Of a stretch of DNA of 64,000 nucleotides, positions 45,901-57,438 are shown in pieces. Within the stretch, counting starts at the first letter, position 1, and each line of letters begins with the position of its first letter. The position numbers and the translations under genes were made by a program. The notes beneath the pieces were generated by a model. The model searched no databases, was not told where the DNA came from, and was given only the letters and a program-made list of their open reading frames with translations. Location of the stretch: contig CM064417.1 of NCBI GenBank assembly GCA_032690845.1, positions 16,150,501-16,214,500 of the forward strand, read 5' to 3'. Source of the stretch: Eleusine coracana subsp. coracana (lineage: Eukaryota > Streptophyta > Magnoliopsida > Poales > Poaceae).

Positions 45901-48900
45901 CAATTATATGATAATAATTTTTTTATATATGTATCACCACCATATTTTATAAGTTACACCCGTAGCAACGTACGGATACTTTGCTAGTTAAGCTTAATAG
46001 ATTTGCCTCTCAAATTAGCATCCAACTATATAATTAGTTTTAAATTTAATTTATATCTAATCTATATATTTAATGTTCAAATGATTGATATGACAACACT
46101 AAAATTTAGACCCCAAGAAACGAAACCACCTTGGATAAGCAACTGACAAAATATCATAAGCAACTAAACACCTTAGCAACAAGATGCATAGTTTGCTATT
46201 ATTCATAATGTATAAATTCACACATGCTGCAACATTCATAGCTGTAGAACCACCCTATTAAGAACTTAAACATGCTAATGGATATGCGAAGAGGCAATTA
46301 AATAATCGATCTGCACCCATATGGAAGATGGAGTCTAAAGACGACGTCAGCTCTCGGTGTCACATTTGACAGGGTCCATCGGACCATCACGGGAGGCTAC
46401 CCAAGAACTCTTCCACGGTGATGTACTTCAGCTCTGGGTACAGCTCCGTTGCCTCCACTTCGTCCCCAGCTAATGCGCCTGTGACCTTCTCATGCACCTT
46501 TGGTTTCGTGGCTACCAGTGTCCAGTGCACCACGGCCAGTTGAAAATTAAGTGGGAACTGGGACTCTGCAAAGATCAAAAGTTGTATGTGTACTTGGCAT
46601 CACTTTTTGAATGATTGCAATTTCTAGTTGGCATCAAATAGGGGTGAGAATCAGATGGTTAATTTCCAACCGATGAATCGATAATGAACTGAAGACTTCC
46701 AATGCAAATACAAGAAAATATGGGATGCTATAATAGAAATCCAAAACCATCCAAACATGTCTGAATTCGATCAAGTTCGAGAAAAAACAAATAGTGGATA
46801 CAAATAGCATGCAAGATAAATGGCCCTAGAATGATATATTTGAGATAGTGTTGTCGATCAGGCAGAGGCAAGAAATGTCATCCAGAATTGCTGGACCACA
46901 ACTAGCATTCATCCACCGTGGACAACGAACCCATTGACAGCGATAAACATTCACAGTGCAAGTCCTATTCTACATGGAAATGTTCACCCAACAATTCACA
47001 AAGTTGCAGTAATAAATTCCAGCAGTTTTCTCTGGTTATCCTAGAGAGAAAGAATAAAAATACTACATAGATGAAACAATGGCTATAAAATATTATGTAA
47101 TTTGAGTTTTCTTATAATTTTTGTATTTTTTTATTTTTGTGAGATCTTTATTTTTTTAACCTCCCTCCCATTCTCCTGAAAAAGGCATTCTGATTCGAAT
47201 TCTGAGACAACAATATAGGATGGATAAGCAACAAAGAACCAATAAACTATTGCTCTAGCATTGATACCGAGGAAAAGGTATATATTATATGATATATAGA
47301 ATGAGCTCTATACATCGGTAGCATATCCGATTTTGAGATTTTTGCTATTTTGCACACGAATTGATAGGTTTTGTTAAAATGCCCATGTCCCATTGGGCTT
47401 TGCTAAAATGCCATAAACCTAGTGTACCAACTAGTAGAATGTCCTCCCTCGCTCTTCTTCTTCCTTCATCTTTCCCCAAAATCCGCCTCCATTGCCAGCC
47501 AAGCTTGAACCTCATGGCCGGTTGTTGGCGGGGAGGCGTGCGCGGGAAGGGCACGCTTGTGGCTGGGTCAAGGTGCGTGGGTGGGGCGGGTTCACAGGAG
47601 TGCAGGTGAGCCACTGCTAGAGGCGCGGGCGTGCAGGCGAACTGTGTGAGTGGGCAAGGTGCGGGCGGGCAGGTGAGCTGCACGTGAGTGGCAGCGGCGT
47701 CCTGTCCATAGCATGCCAGTGGTGGCTGATGCGAGCACGCTGCTGGAGAGATAGAGAGGAAGAAGAAGCGGCCGTGGCTGCTGGTTAGTGTAATTCAGTA
47801 AAAAAAAAAATCATTCATTGGTATTTTACCGGTGGGTGCAACCGTTTCGTGCGCATTGTATCCAAACCCAACGGCACATGGGCATTTTACTGAAGCCCAC
47901 CGATTTCGTGAGCAAAATAGCAAAAATCTATTTTCACGCCTATTGTGCCCTTATGAGTTTTTCCCAACCGAGACAACACTGACAGCATCATTGTCAAGGT
48001 TTTCCTGGTATGAGTTATCAGGGTGGTGGATTCTGATTCTAGTAGTAATTATTTAAGATAGTGTAATGGATATTTTTTATATATATTAATACACTGATAT
48101 GTATTTACCTTGTATTTTCTTCACGATCTCCTCTTCAGATACATAGGATTTCTCAAGGATCTTGCCGAGTTTAGTCTCCCAAAGAGAAACAAGTCGTTCT
48201 AGAGAACATAAATTCTCCTGAGGGCGCACGTGTAGTATTTTGTTAAGTGTGCGTCGGTCTTCGATAGCTTTTATAACCACCACACTCAAATCCTTCTCAT
48301 TTACAAAGAACACTGGAAATTACACCGACTCTCTGTCGTTAGATAATATCATGCAGTAGTGCAGAATGTATGAAGAAAAAACAGGCTTATAATTTAATTT
48401 AGAGGAGTTTTACTATCCAAAATATTAGTCATTAGTTTTGATAAGCTATTGATCAATAGTTTGAGAGTAATTTCATAATTACACTATTATAACTGATTTT
48501 ATATTTATTTTTATAATAAAAATCTAACCCTACTGAATCACTAAAACATCAGTTAATCTTTTAAAAATAAAAAACATTAATTATTAATTATATTACTATT
48601 TTACTTATTCATGACAATATAATATAATTATTTGAAATCTAAAAATATTATTTATTCTGATATTATCCTCAAACTGATAAACTATTGGCCGAGTAGTTAT
48701 GTGCTTAGATTATCAAATCTGAGCCATTAAATTAAACTATTGACCAATAGTTTTTCAAAACTAATGACTAATATTTTGTACAGTAAAACTACTCTTAATT
48801 TATGACAAAGTTCATAAGTAAACGTGTTACCTTGTGTAGTTCCATCACCTAGGATGGTTACTCTGGTTTCTGGGGGGCCGTTTGCTTCAGGGTCTCCTGC

Positions 48901-51549
48901 TCGTGGCAACAAAAAACCTTGAATCCAGTTGCTAGATATGATAGTGTAAGGGATCCCGGCCATTTTCAGAGCTTCACGGACTCTACATTTAGCTCCTAAA
49001 ATGCTCCGAGCTGGCTCCAACATCTGATCTGCGTGCTCCACGTCACATCCATATTCAGATGGCACATACCTCTGCATGTTTTGGACTAAAATTAAAGTGG
49101 TTGTCTTTAGATTTTGGATAACTTGCACAAGAAAGTGCCAATTTCATTGAATAAAGAAGTAATGATACAAGTACATAACCCAGGGAGGCTACAAATAAGA
49201 AAAAGGAAAAGGTAATATAATTGTGACAACAACAGAAATGATGGAACTACAGATTTAATAAATAGTTTTGACGAAGTGTTTGGTTGTGGCTGCATTGTCT
49301 TGACATGAACCACATCCTTGGCAGGACTACTCCTGGTAGCAAGGTGTACTCAGTCAGTAGATTCGTGTGTGTCTTCTCAATGTTGTATTCTACTAGCTCA
49401 TCACTGATAGGTTTTTTTTTTTTTGTGAATGTCAGTAGCAGAGGTCCTTGTGGTTAATTTGTCTGAGTTTGTATCATCCATACACATGTCTGAGTTTTTT
49501 TTTTTGGAACTAAAGATGTTGCAAGAGCGAAGATTGAATTTGTGACAACATGGTCCAAAGATCTCAACCATGTCGATAGTTGAATCCACATTTGTCCCAA
49601 CATGATATATAAGTTGTTAATCACATGTAGTGACCATAACTTGATGGTAGACACCTCATCCTTAACAAGGCACATCACTTTCTGAAATGAACTGCAGTCA
49701 ATTTTCAGAGCTCAGATCGCAACAACTCCACCATAAGGTTCCATTGCGGATTGAAGGTCAAAGGTATCTAAGTACGAGATAAATAGCAATAATATCTTTG
49801 ACTGATAGGATAGATGACTAGATGTCCTCTTCATGCATACCATTTAGAGCCCCGTTTGTTTCATCTTTAGGCTTTTGAGCTTTTCATGTCCTAAGGTCAG
49901 CCGGAGGAAACGTAACTTTTCTTAGAAGTGCATGTCTAATTATAGGTGTCAAACCAGCAAACCTCCACGTCTGTCAAAATATTGTAGGTTGGGGAAATCC
50001 TTCCTGCTTCTACCATGCATACACTGTATGTATGTATGTATATACTATACTCTATACTATATATATGCACGGACCAACATTGCAAGGTGTATTGGTTTGT
50101 TTACAAACCATCCATTAAATCTCTACGGCAGGTTTTCTTTTTCCAAAACAAAGAAATAATTATATATCCTACATCATTCAAACCTTTGCCAAATCAGTAA
50201 CTTCTCTCTTGGTCAGTGGTATTTAAAAGGAATATTCCAACGTACGCAGGCATATAGTAAAACAGAAGAAACAATTATTAAAGTAGTATATGATTTCAAA
50301 TTTTACACGAAATTAAACATCACATTAGATTTCTTAAACCCACATCAATTGAGGCACTATATAATGACTTCATCAAATAATTTAATCGAAGTAAATTTAT
50401 ATTGGATTATATTTGTCATATATGTTCCGTCCACCTCTTTTATTTTTGTTTGGTTTTCTCTCCTCTAAGTCAGTCCTAGCATATATACTTAATTTGATTA
50501 TGACAATAAAATGAAAACCAACTGATTGATGAGAGAAATTGATCCTCCCTTAATCGATTAGGTTCCTTATCGTGAACGCGCAGATCTGGTGGGCTCCAAT
50601 CCCTTGGCTTAAAATGGATTCACATTTTGCAAAATTATTCTTTCAGTGACGCGTGGTGTGCCACTATATCCAATATCTATAAAACAGTTTCTTGGACTGG
50701 TTCACGGGTTGGTTTCTCAACCCAACAACTGTCACGCATCGTAATCCAGCTCAAATAAACAAAGTGCACGTTGCATCTAGTGAACACTCTCGTCATCTAA
50801 CATACATTATTATATTAACTTTGAAGGAACAATACCATACCCTAACATTGCCTGCTTCCTGCATCCCGGCCACGATCTTGAGCTGGCTCTCTACCTCCTC
50901 CGGAGACGTATGGCCGACGGCAGAGATCACCACATCTGCTTGCTTGATCGCCCTCACCAATCCCTCGTGATTGTTGATGTCCCCCTGCACGCTCGCGAAT
51001 TTAAATGTATAATTAATGGTAATGCATCAACTAATTAGTCAAGCCAGCTACAACCTAGAGTATTATTATTATGGAATGTGATCACAACATAAATTCCATC
51101 TGGGTTTATCCTAATTCAAGCCTTTTTTAATTTTATCAGTTTGTTAAAAAAATGATATAGGTTGACAATGCAAAGTAAACATTAGAAGATTCATAACAAA
51201 GATACTTCTTATTTGTATATGTTAATTTTCAAATTTTATATGTTGGATATTTATTATTGACAAATAACTAGATTAATATCTTGTAGAATAAATAGAATTA
51301 TATTTGACAACCTTTACGGTACATAATACCATCAATAGTTACATGTTGCACCGTCAGTAATTACAGGTAGTAGATACTAGTATCAATTATTCACATACCA
51401 TATTGACTGGTGGTGATATATTATGCACCATAAAATTCCTACCGTATATTTTGTTGGACGGAGTGTATACGTACATAAACAATGATGGCCCCTCTGGTCT
51501 TGAAATTCTCCACAAGCCTGGCCTTGCCGGGGTCGTCGACACTGGATGG
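42943..51549 (+). repeat. tandem unit 4 (8607 bp), continuous with the intact gene end
   Basis: Its right limit is the same TGG (51547-51549), but here the sequence continues into the rest of reductase exon 1 instead of copia. This identifies 51550 onward as the original right flank, just as the full copia element left of 17089 is the original left flank. Confidence 0.97.
43435..43960 (+). repeat. amplified copia 3' LTR, unit 4
   Basis: 526 bp; same variants as the unit 3 copy. Private changes just upstream include GCAGATTCGCTC at about 43152. Confidence 0.95.
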
Positions 51550-51651
51550 TCGGAGCAGCACGGCAGTCGGATGGCCGGCATCGAGGCTCGCCATCACGAG
51601 GTGCTGCCCGATCATACCCGTCCCGCCGATCACCAGAATGCTACTCAACAT
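46387..51651 (-). CDS. isoflavone-reductase-like NAD(P)H-dependent reductase (PCBER/NmrA family), 314 aa, five exons
   Basis: Exons on the minus strand: 51475-51651, 50841-50984, 48831-49071, 48109-48312, 46387-46565. All introns are GT-AG, and the joined frame is open for 314 codons, the usual family length. Residues 8-15 (IGGTGMIG) are the GxxGxxG NADPH loop. Residues 78-84 (DVVISAV) form the next Rossmann strand. RYVPSEYG at about 108-115 and the Lys in GAKCRVREAL at about 134-143 match the conserved catalytic Lys region of phenylcoumaran benzylic ether reductase. EELYPELKY-type residues near the C-terminus (ELYPELKYITVEEFL) are the family tail. Relatives are soluble cytosolic reductases acting on phenylpropanoid-derived substrates; the substrate here cannot be told. 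It is the only complete copy of the array. Introns 3 and 4 hold a MITE and a MULE-like element. Confidence 0.92.
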
Positions 51652-51712
51652 CTTTGCTAAATTGATTTTAGCTTACTACAGTATATTGGCTTGTGCGTCA
51701 GCGTTGGTTAGC

Positions 51713-51721
51713 TTATTATAA
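51713..51721 (-). promoter_or_regulatory. TATA-like element of the intact reductase gene
   Basis: On the minus strand TTATAATAA lies 62-70 bp before the ATG at 51651, a plausible core-promoter spacing. It is absent from the truncated copies, whose upstream sequence is copia. Confidence 0.35.
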
Positions 51722-52604
51722 CCAGATAGAACTGCGAACCAAGCTAGTATGTGTACGAGACAATGCCTTAACATTCGTGGTCTATAAATAGGCGCATTGT
51801 CATTTTATGTCCGTACCCACATTTTTGTTTCCGCCGACGAGTATTCAAATGTTCGGTAATTGGACGCCACATAATAAGCTCCGCACCAACGACTGCCAGA
51901 TCTCGACATGCATCATGCATGGTATTGGCATGGTGCCAATATAATATATGGTGAATGCTACCACCCAGGGCAGAAGAATCAATGATAATGACGTGTCAAA
52001 AAAAAAGAAAAGTACATATGCAACAAGCAATATAGCTGGATAAGAATATGATGCAAATGTGCAGCACAAACACGAAAGTCGTTGTTTCCCATTCATGCGT
52101 GACAATTGACAAGTGATGCAACATTTTAGCAGATGTTACTAGGGAAGTTCGTTGAAAATCTTATTAATTATGACATTACTACCGGTTGTCAAAATGTTTG
52201 AAAAAGGATGAGATTTTCTTAGAGCAGTTGGGTCTCTAGAAGAACTCTGCTATTTGAACATCTCCATTAGTCTCTCCATGAGCGGTTCCCATAAGGTAGT
52301 ATTAGGAGAGCGCTAAAACCATATATTCAGGATTATGAGGTGCTGCTACAGCCTTCCAATATATAAGTAAAACACAATAATCTATTTCCCTCTTTGTTTC
52401 TTCACTATTGCATATGAACACCTTGCCCCAATTTCATCGAAGCATCCTTCAGGCATACAATGACGTTGACATATTGTGCACAAATGACCGGCGCATTGAG
52501 AGAGTATTTAGTGTAGGTACGCGATTTGCTCCATCCGGACCTGGTGGCCAATATGGTTCAGAAAGTGGACAAGCGCACAGGTAAACATTCAATCATGCAA
52601 TGGG
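51722..52604. other. upstream region of the intact reductase gene
   Basis: No coding or terminal-repeat signal recognised. It is presumably the native promoter region of the reductase gene, lost from the three truncated copies. Confidence 0.45.
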
Positions 52605-52607
52605 TAA

Positions 52608-52924
52608 GGCTCCCTTTATTTCAGCTAGGGATTGTGGATTATGGATTATAGAATCCACAATCTCAAACAAAGAGAGAGATTATGAAATCAGATTGTAAAA
52701 TCTGACAGTCCAGATTGTGGAATCCAGCAATCCAGTCCACACCAGCTTTTGCTAGATTATGACACATATATTTACCATTTTGCCACTATGTTCCACTGTA
52801 AGTGACTGAAAGCTAGATTATGGAATCCAGACAAACAAATATCCGTTAGATTGTGCCTCAAATTTTTACACTCTCAGATTCCATAATTCACAATCCATAA
52901 TCTTTAGCTGAAACAAAAGGGGCC
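52608..52924. mobile_element. Tourist-like (PIF/Harbinger) MITE, 317 bp
   Basis: Ends GGCTCCCTTTATTTCAGCTA and, reversed, GGCCCCTTTTGTTTCAGCTA; TAA duplicated at 52605-52607 and 52925-52927. The interior is built from repeated GATTNTGGATT words in both orientations, so the whole element can fold. Confidence 0.88.
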
Positions 52925-53120
52925 TAATTACTGCTATGCATCCAATGCCTAGCCATGTGTTTCATGTTTCGTGCTGAATATGATAGGCATGAGGCACGAG
53001 GCACACAATCCACAACATATGCACCATATACATAGAGATTCGTATACAGGTAATGATACCTTCCATCATTTGAAAGACCTCTTGATCTTGATCAACTTCC
53101 ATTCCATCAACTAAGCGCAG

Positions 53121-53485
53121 GTACAACTCTACATGTAGTCAGTCTCATAGGTCGTCTCATGTAGTGCCACATAGGATTTTTGATGATATGGAAAAGAGAA
53201 AGGGTGGTGGGAGAAAGAGACAGTTGTTTCGTTAAGCAACCAACTCATATGCTAAAATTTAGGAGTATGAGACGACTTATGTAAATATACACCTTGTACG
53301 AGAGTTGTAGTTATCATGCAACTTATAAATATTCCTATTTTTATCCACAAATTATAGGATGATGAAATTTACTATGAGACAACTAACACAATGACCCATT
53401 TTATGGGTAGTCTGATAGATGATATTAAAAAGTCTCAAGAAAACATATCATGCATGAGACGGTCTACAAAATTATACCATTGTAC
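53121..53485. mobile_element. possible MITE
   Basis: The left side (GTACAACTCTACATGTAG, then GTCTCATG) and the reversed right side (GTACAATGGTATAATTTTGT, then GTCTCATG) share spaced words. The interior contains further GAGACGACT and GTCTCA words. The terminal match is weak and no target duplication was found. Confidence 0.35.
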
Positions 53486-53892
53486 TTGACCTAACAATCT
53501 TCGCTAGAGTTTGGCCACCTTTCCTTGTGGCATCGCCTTATTTCCTTTGGCATGGAGACTCTTGGCGTTCTACCCGCAAGTAGTGGAGTATCTTAGACTC
53601 TCTCGACCCTATAGCTTGGCCCTCTCCCTCCCTGCCTCCGGCGACCACTGGCAATCGGCGAGAAGAGAGGAGCCACCCCGCCAGTTCTCTAGTTTAGATT
53701 AGTTCGTGATCTCCTTCCAGCAAATAAAGTAGTATTGTTGCCGTTGTGGCGCAAGTCATGGCCTTGGCTTCTGCTCCTCCACCATGTTGACCACGAATGC
53801 TGGGAATTTTTTTTATGAAACAATAGGGGCAACCCCTACTGGCTATATATTAAATATAACAAAAAAAAGGTCTGTACACATTATTACCAGAA
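53486..53892. other. intergenic, no gene recognised
   Basis: A short GC-richer open frame at 53511-53702 has no recognisable domain. Confidence 0.4.
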
Positions 53893-53970
53893 AAGAAAAC
53901 GTTGGGAACATCATCTATCAACGGCGTCACCAAGAAAACGTTGGGAACATCATCTATCAACGGCGTCACC
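53893..53970 (+). repeat. exact 39-bp tandem duplication
   Basis: Two identical head-to-tail copies, 53893-53931 and 53932-53970, containing AACGTTGGGAACATCATC. No variation between copies, so probably recent. Confidence 0.95.
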
Positions 53971-54229
53971 CTATCTACTACTGGGAGAATATCTAGTGGA
54001 AACACGAAATTTCATTCAAAAACATGTTTAGAAGTTTCAAAAAAAAATTAAACACTTGTATGCATGTAGATGACATGAGGAGAGACATGCACATAAAATC
54101 ACAAGTATAAATATGTATTCATTTAATAGATACAAAAATGATAAAATCATGTTGCATGGGAGGAAAAGAACAAAATAGTGCATGGTGCTGTATTTTTGTC
54201 TTTTTGCACATGTTTTGTTATTTTTTTTA

Positions 54230-54385
54230 CTTCCTCCGCCCCTAAATAATTGACGTTTTAGCTGTATAGAAAGTTTGTAGAAGATGCTATGAATCTGAAC
54301 ATCGGTACTGTCTAGATTCATGGTAGATGCTATGAACCTGGATACTAGAAAAACAGAGCCAGAATGCCAACTAGGAGGGAGGGAG
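54230..54385. mobile_element. Stowaway-like MITE, 156 bp
   Basis: Ends CTTCCTCCGCCCCTAAATAA and TAGGAGGGAGGGAG in inverted orientation, flanked by TA at 54228-54229 and 54386-54387. Confidence 0.75.
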
Positions 54386-54533
54386 TAACTATTAAACTAT
54401 GATGTATTTGTCCTTGTAATTTCGTGTGCATGTCTATCCTCATCTCACCTATGCACATGTAAATCTTTACAATTTTTTGAAACTTCTAAATATATTTTTT
54501 GAATGAGTTTTCGTGTTTCCACCTAGTTAGTAG

Positions 54534-55648
54534 CACTACAACAAAGATGGCCTGTAGCGGCGGGGTAAAACCACTGTAGCGACAGGTGGGCCGCCCTGCC
54601 GCTACGCTAACGTTGCTAAAGAAAAAGGAGCTTTAGCGGCGGATGAAATGAAGATTGAATCCACCGTTGGTAATAAGGACTTAGTAGCAGCGGGTGACAA
54701 CTTCACCCGCCGCTACCCATAAATCCAAAAAAAAAGGGCCCGCCAGCCCGCAATCTCGAGCCCGCCTAGCCACATCCGCCGACCGGGGAGAGGGAGAGGA
54801 GGCCAGATCCGCTGCGCGCCGCCGGGGAGAGGTGCTGCGGAGCGTGGATAAGGGTCGCCGCTGCGCCGCCACACGCGGAGAAGGGCCGCCTCCTCGGCAT
54901 CGCGCGCCGCCGCCCGTCGGTGGGGCCCACCAGCTTGGGATTCGGCCGTGGCCTGTCGTCGGGGCCCACCAGCCCGGAGATCCGGCCGTCGACCGTCGCC
55001 CGCGCCAGATCTGGCTGCCTCGGTGCTAGATCTAGGGCCGCCGGCCGCCGCCCGCGAAGCCGCCACCCCGGATCTGGCGCTGCGGCCCCTTCCCTGCGCG
55101 CTGCCGAGGAGAGGGGGAGGAGAGGCGAGTGTGGCCATCGGTAGGGGGGTGGCGCTCGATGGGAGAGGGAGGAACGGCGGCACTCGACAGGATAGGGATG
55201 GGGCAGCGCTCGACGGGAGAGGGAGAGATGGCGTGGCAGTTGACTGGAGAGGGAGGGGGCGGCGCTCGACGGGAGAGGGAGGGACGGCGCGGTAGTCGAA
55301 GGGAGAGGAGGGAAGGGAGGAGAGGAGAGAAGGGAGAGAGTTGTGGCTGGGAGAGGAGAAGTGGAATACGGTTGGGTTTAGGATTAGTTTTTCTTTTATA
55401 CTTTTGTTGGGCTGGTCGGCTTGTCTGTTTGATAGGCCAACAAGTAGCGGCGGGTGACAACATGGGCCGCCGCTATAAATTATTAGCAGCGGCCCACTTA
55501 GTGAACTGCCGCTATTAATTTTTATTAGTGGCGGTTCGCCTTAAAATCGGGTTTTTTGATACTGTAGTGCATTGTAGCGGCGGGGGAAGATTTGTTTACC
55601 GCTAATCAAACATTGCCTCCACCACTATAGTAGCCTTTTCTGATAGTG
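54534..55648. mobile_element. small complete CACTA (En/Spm) element, 1115 bp
   Basis: Left end CACTACAACAAAGATGGCC, right end (reversed) CACTATCAGAAAAGGC; 3-bp duplication TAG at 54531-54533 and 55649-55651. Multiple TAGCGGCGG-type subterminal motifs in both orientations lie in the first 190 bp (54553-54720) and last 200 bp (55443-55610). The middle (54730-55340) is very GC-rich with GGGAGAGGGAGG repeats and open frames in several phases that I treat as compositional. There is no transposase, so it would need one in trans. A second terminus-like string (ACTGTAGTG) sits at 55561-55569. Confidence 0.85.
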
Positions 55649-55651
55649 TAG

Positions 55652-56198
55652 TTTCACTATAAATTTTCCCCTGCTACCGAGTCCAACGACGACCTCAGTG
55701 CTGCTGGCCACCTCCGACCTCGACTCAATCGACGACCACGACGCCAACAGTTGACAATTGTTGCTCCGCGCCCCACATTTTTGTAGGGCACATTTTCGTA
55801 TGTGATGTACACCATTCGATAGGGCCACATTTTCGTAGAGCTCGGTAAGAACGTAGTAATCCAAATGCATTGTCCATGTGCCTGCGGTCCGCTGATCATG
55901 ACATCACTGCAGCCCGCACTACTTTAGGTCCAAGCCATTCTCATAACTGGCTGGCGTGCGTCGACAAATCGTTTCTCAATGCACTCAAAAAAGATTATGC
56001 AACTAACTTCTGCGTCCACATGGACAGCACAAGATTCTCTACCATGCTTCTATATATACGGCTCAACACCGCTATGGTTTTAAGCTTCATGTTGTTGTTG
56101 TCATCAAAATGCCATTTCTGTCACATGGAAACTGTAATCGCCACCAATCAATAGCCGCCCTAAAATAGTTCTGCAACCGGCCCACCGCAACTGGACGA
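55652..56198. other. intergenic, nothing recognised
   Basis: Mixed-composition sequence with a thrice-repeated CACATTTTCGTA-like word at 55770-55845. No gene supported. Confidence 0.4.
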
Positions 56199-56297
56199 GG
56201 ATCCTCTGACTTCAAGTCAGAGGGCAGTAGTCACTGTCTAGGCCCCACTCGTCAGTGTGAACTGCATATATACAGTTGAAGTTAGAGGATCTCTCTC
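56199..56297. mobile_element. short MITE candidate with perfect palindrome
   Basis: GGATCCTCTGACTTCAAGTC at the left resembles the reversed right end GATCCTCTAACTTCAACTG. The left end itself contains a perfect palindrome, CCTCTGACTT-C-AAGTCAGAGG, at 56203-56223. The target duplication is unclear. Confidence 0.45.
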
Positions 56298-56981
56298 CAC
56301 CGCAACCGCGCATGGACTAAAGAAATATTTGTAGTCTTTCCTGATACAGAGTATACCTGGTAGTTTCCCAAAAAAATAAAAAGAATACGCCTGATGAGAC
56401 GTCTCTCTCTATATATATATCACACTTTCATATACTTTCCCCTGATGGTAAATTTTTTCCTCAAGACAGCACAAGTTGCCATCAATATGGAGACACCTTT
56501 AGTGACTTGTGACATTGTCAATCATAGGATCTGGATCCGGTCCATAATATAAAAAGAGCCATGGATAATAGTAACATATTTTCTAGATTTCAATCGATTA
56601 AAAGTTTTCAGTCGATGATTTTGTTACTTTATATTTTAATTTTTCTTTTGTAGAATTATCTGTATAGTTATTATAAACTATTGAATCTAATCAGATATGG
56701 CTTAAAATGATGATTGAAAGTTGTCTAAACTTTCAGTCAGTTAAAAATTAGCAAGTGGCTAATAGTAATAATGCCAATACTTCCAATTAGTAGGCGACTA
56801 GTAAAACGGTCTCTGCTTATACATATTCTTCCTTCCGTGTCACGTAGTTTTTACTACCACTAACCTACTGGACACTAACGATTGCCTCAATTATTTGGTG
56901 TCTGCTGTATGCTTCGAGATTAATATATGCCTTGCATGTATTCGTTTGTATGTCTATGTGCCTCGTGTATGTTGCCGCTGC
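56298..56981. other. intergenic, nothing recognised
   Basis: AT-rich DNA; no gene, RNA or terminal repeat recognised. Confidence 0.4.
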
Positions 56982-57002
56982 CACAACAACAAAAACGACC
57001 TG

Positions 57003-57262
57003 TAGCGATGGTTTGTAAAGCCTTGTAGCGGCGGGCAGGCCACCCACCGCTACGCAAACATAACTACAAATAAGCGTTTATAGCGGCAGGTGGTCTGTTG
57101 CCGAAACAAACCGCCGCTACAGACGTATTAGTAGCAGCGGTTGAAGACGTCAACCGCCGTTATTGTTAGCTATTAGTAGCGGCGGTTGAAAATGTCAACC
57201 GCCACTATTGTTAGCTATTAGTAGCGGCGGTTGACATCATCAATCGTCGCTACTTGTTATTT
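57003..57262. repeat. CACTA subterminal repeat array
   Basis: Many TAGCGGCGG/CCGCCGCTA motifs. From 57128 three copies of a 45-bp unit start TTAGTAGCGGCGGTTGA (57128, 57173, 57218). Each unit contains an inverted CGGTTGA...TCAACCG pair and can form a hairpin. In En/Spm such motifs bind the TNPA protein. Confidence 0.85.
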
Positions 57263-57438
57263 TTCAAAAAAATAAAATAAAATAAAGCAAATATACAGAA
57301 ATCATAGATACTGCATACAGAAATTTGCAACATCTCATCACTGATATTTATAATATCTCATTACAAAAATTTACAACATGTCATCACATAATATATATAA
57401 CATCTAATCAAAATATTCAATGGATAGTACAAAATGTC

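Noticed and set aside
54694..55518. Several 100-150 codon frames inside the small CACTA element
   Set aside because: Open in all phases because of extreme GC bias and GGGAGAGGGAGG repeats; no domain recognised.
57128..57262. CRISPR-like regular repeats
   Set aside because: The 45-bp units are contiguous with no unique spacers and carry the CACTA subterminal motif; the genome is a plant.
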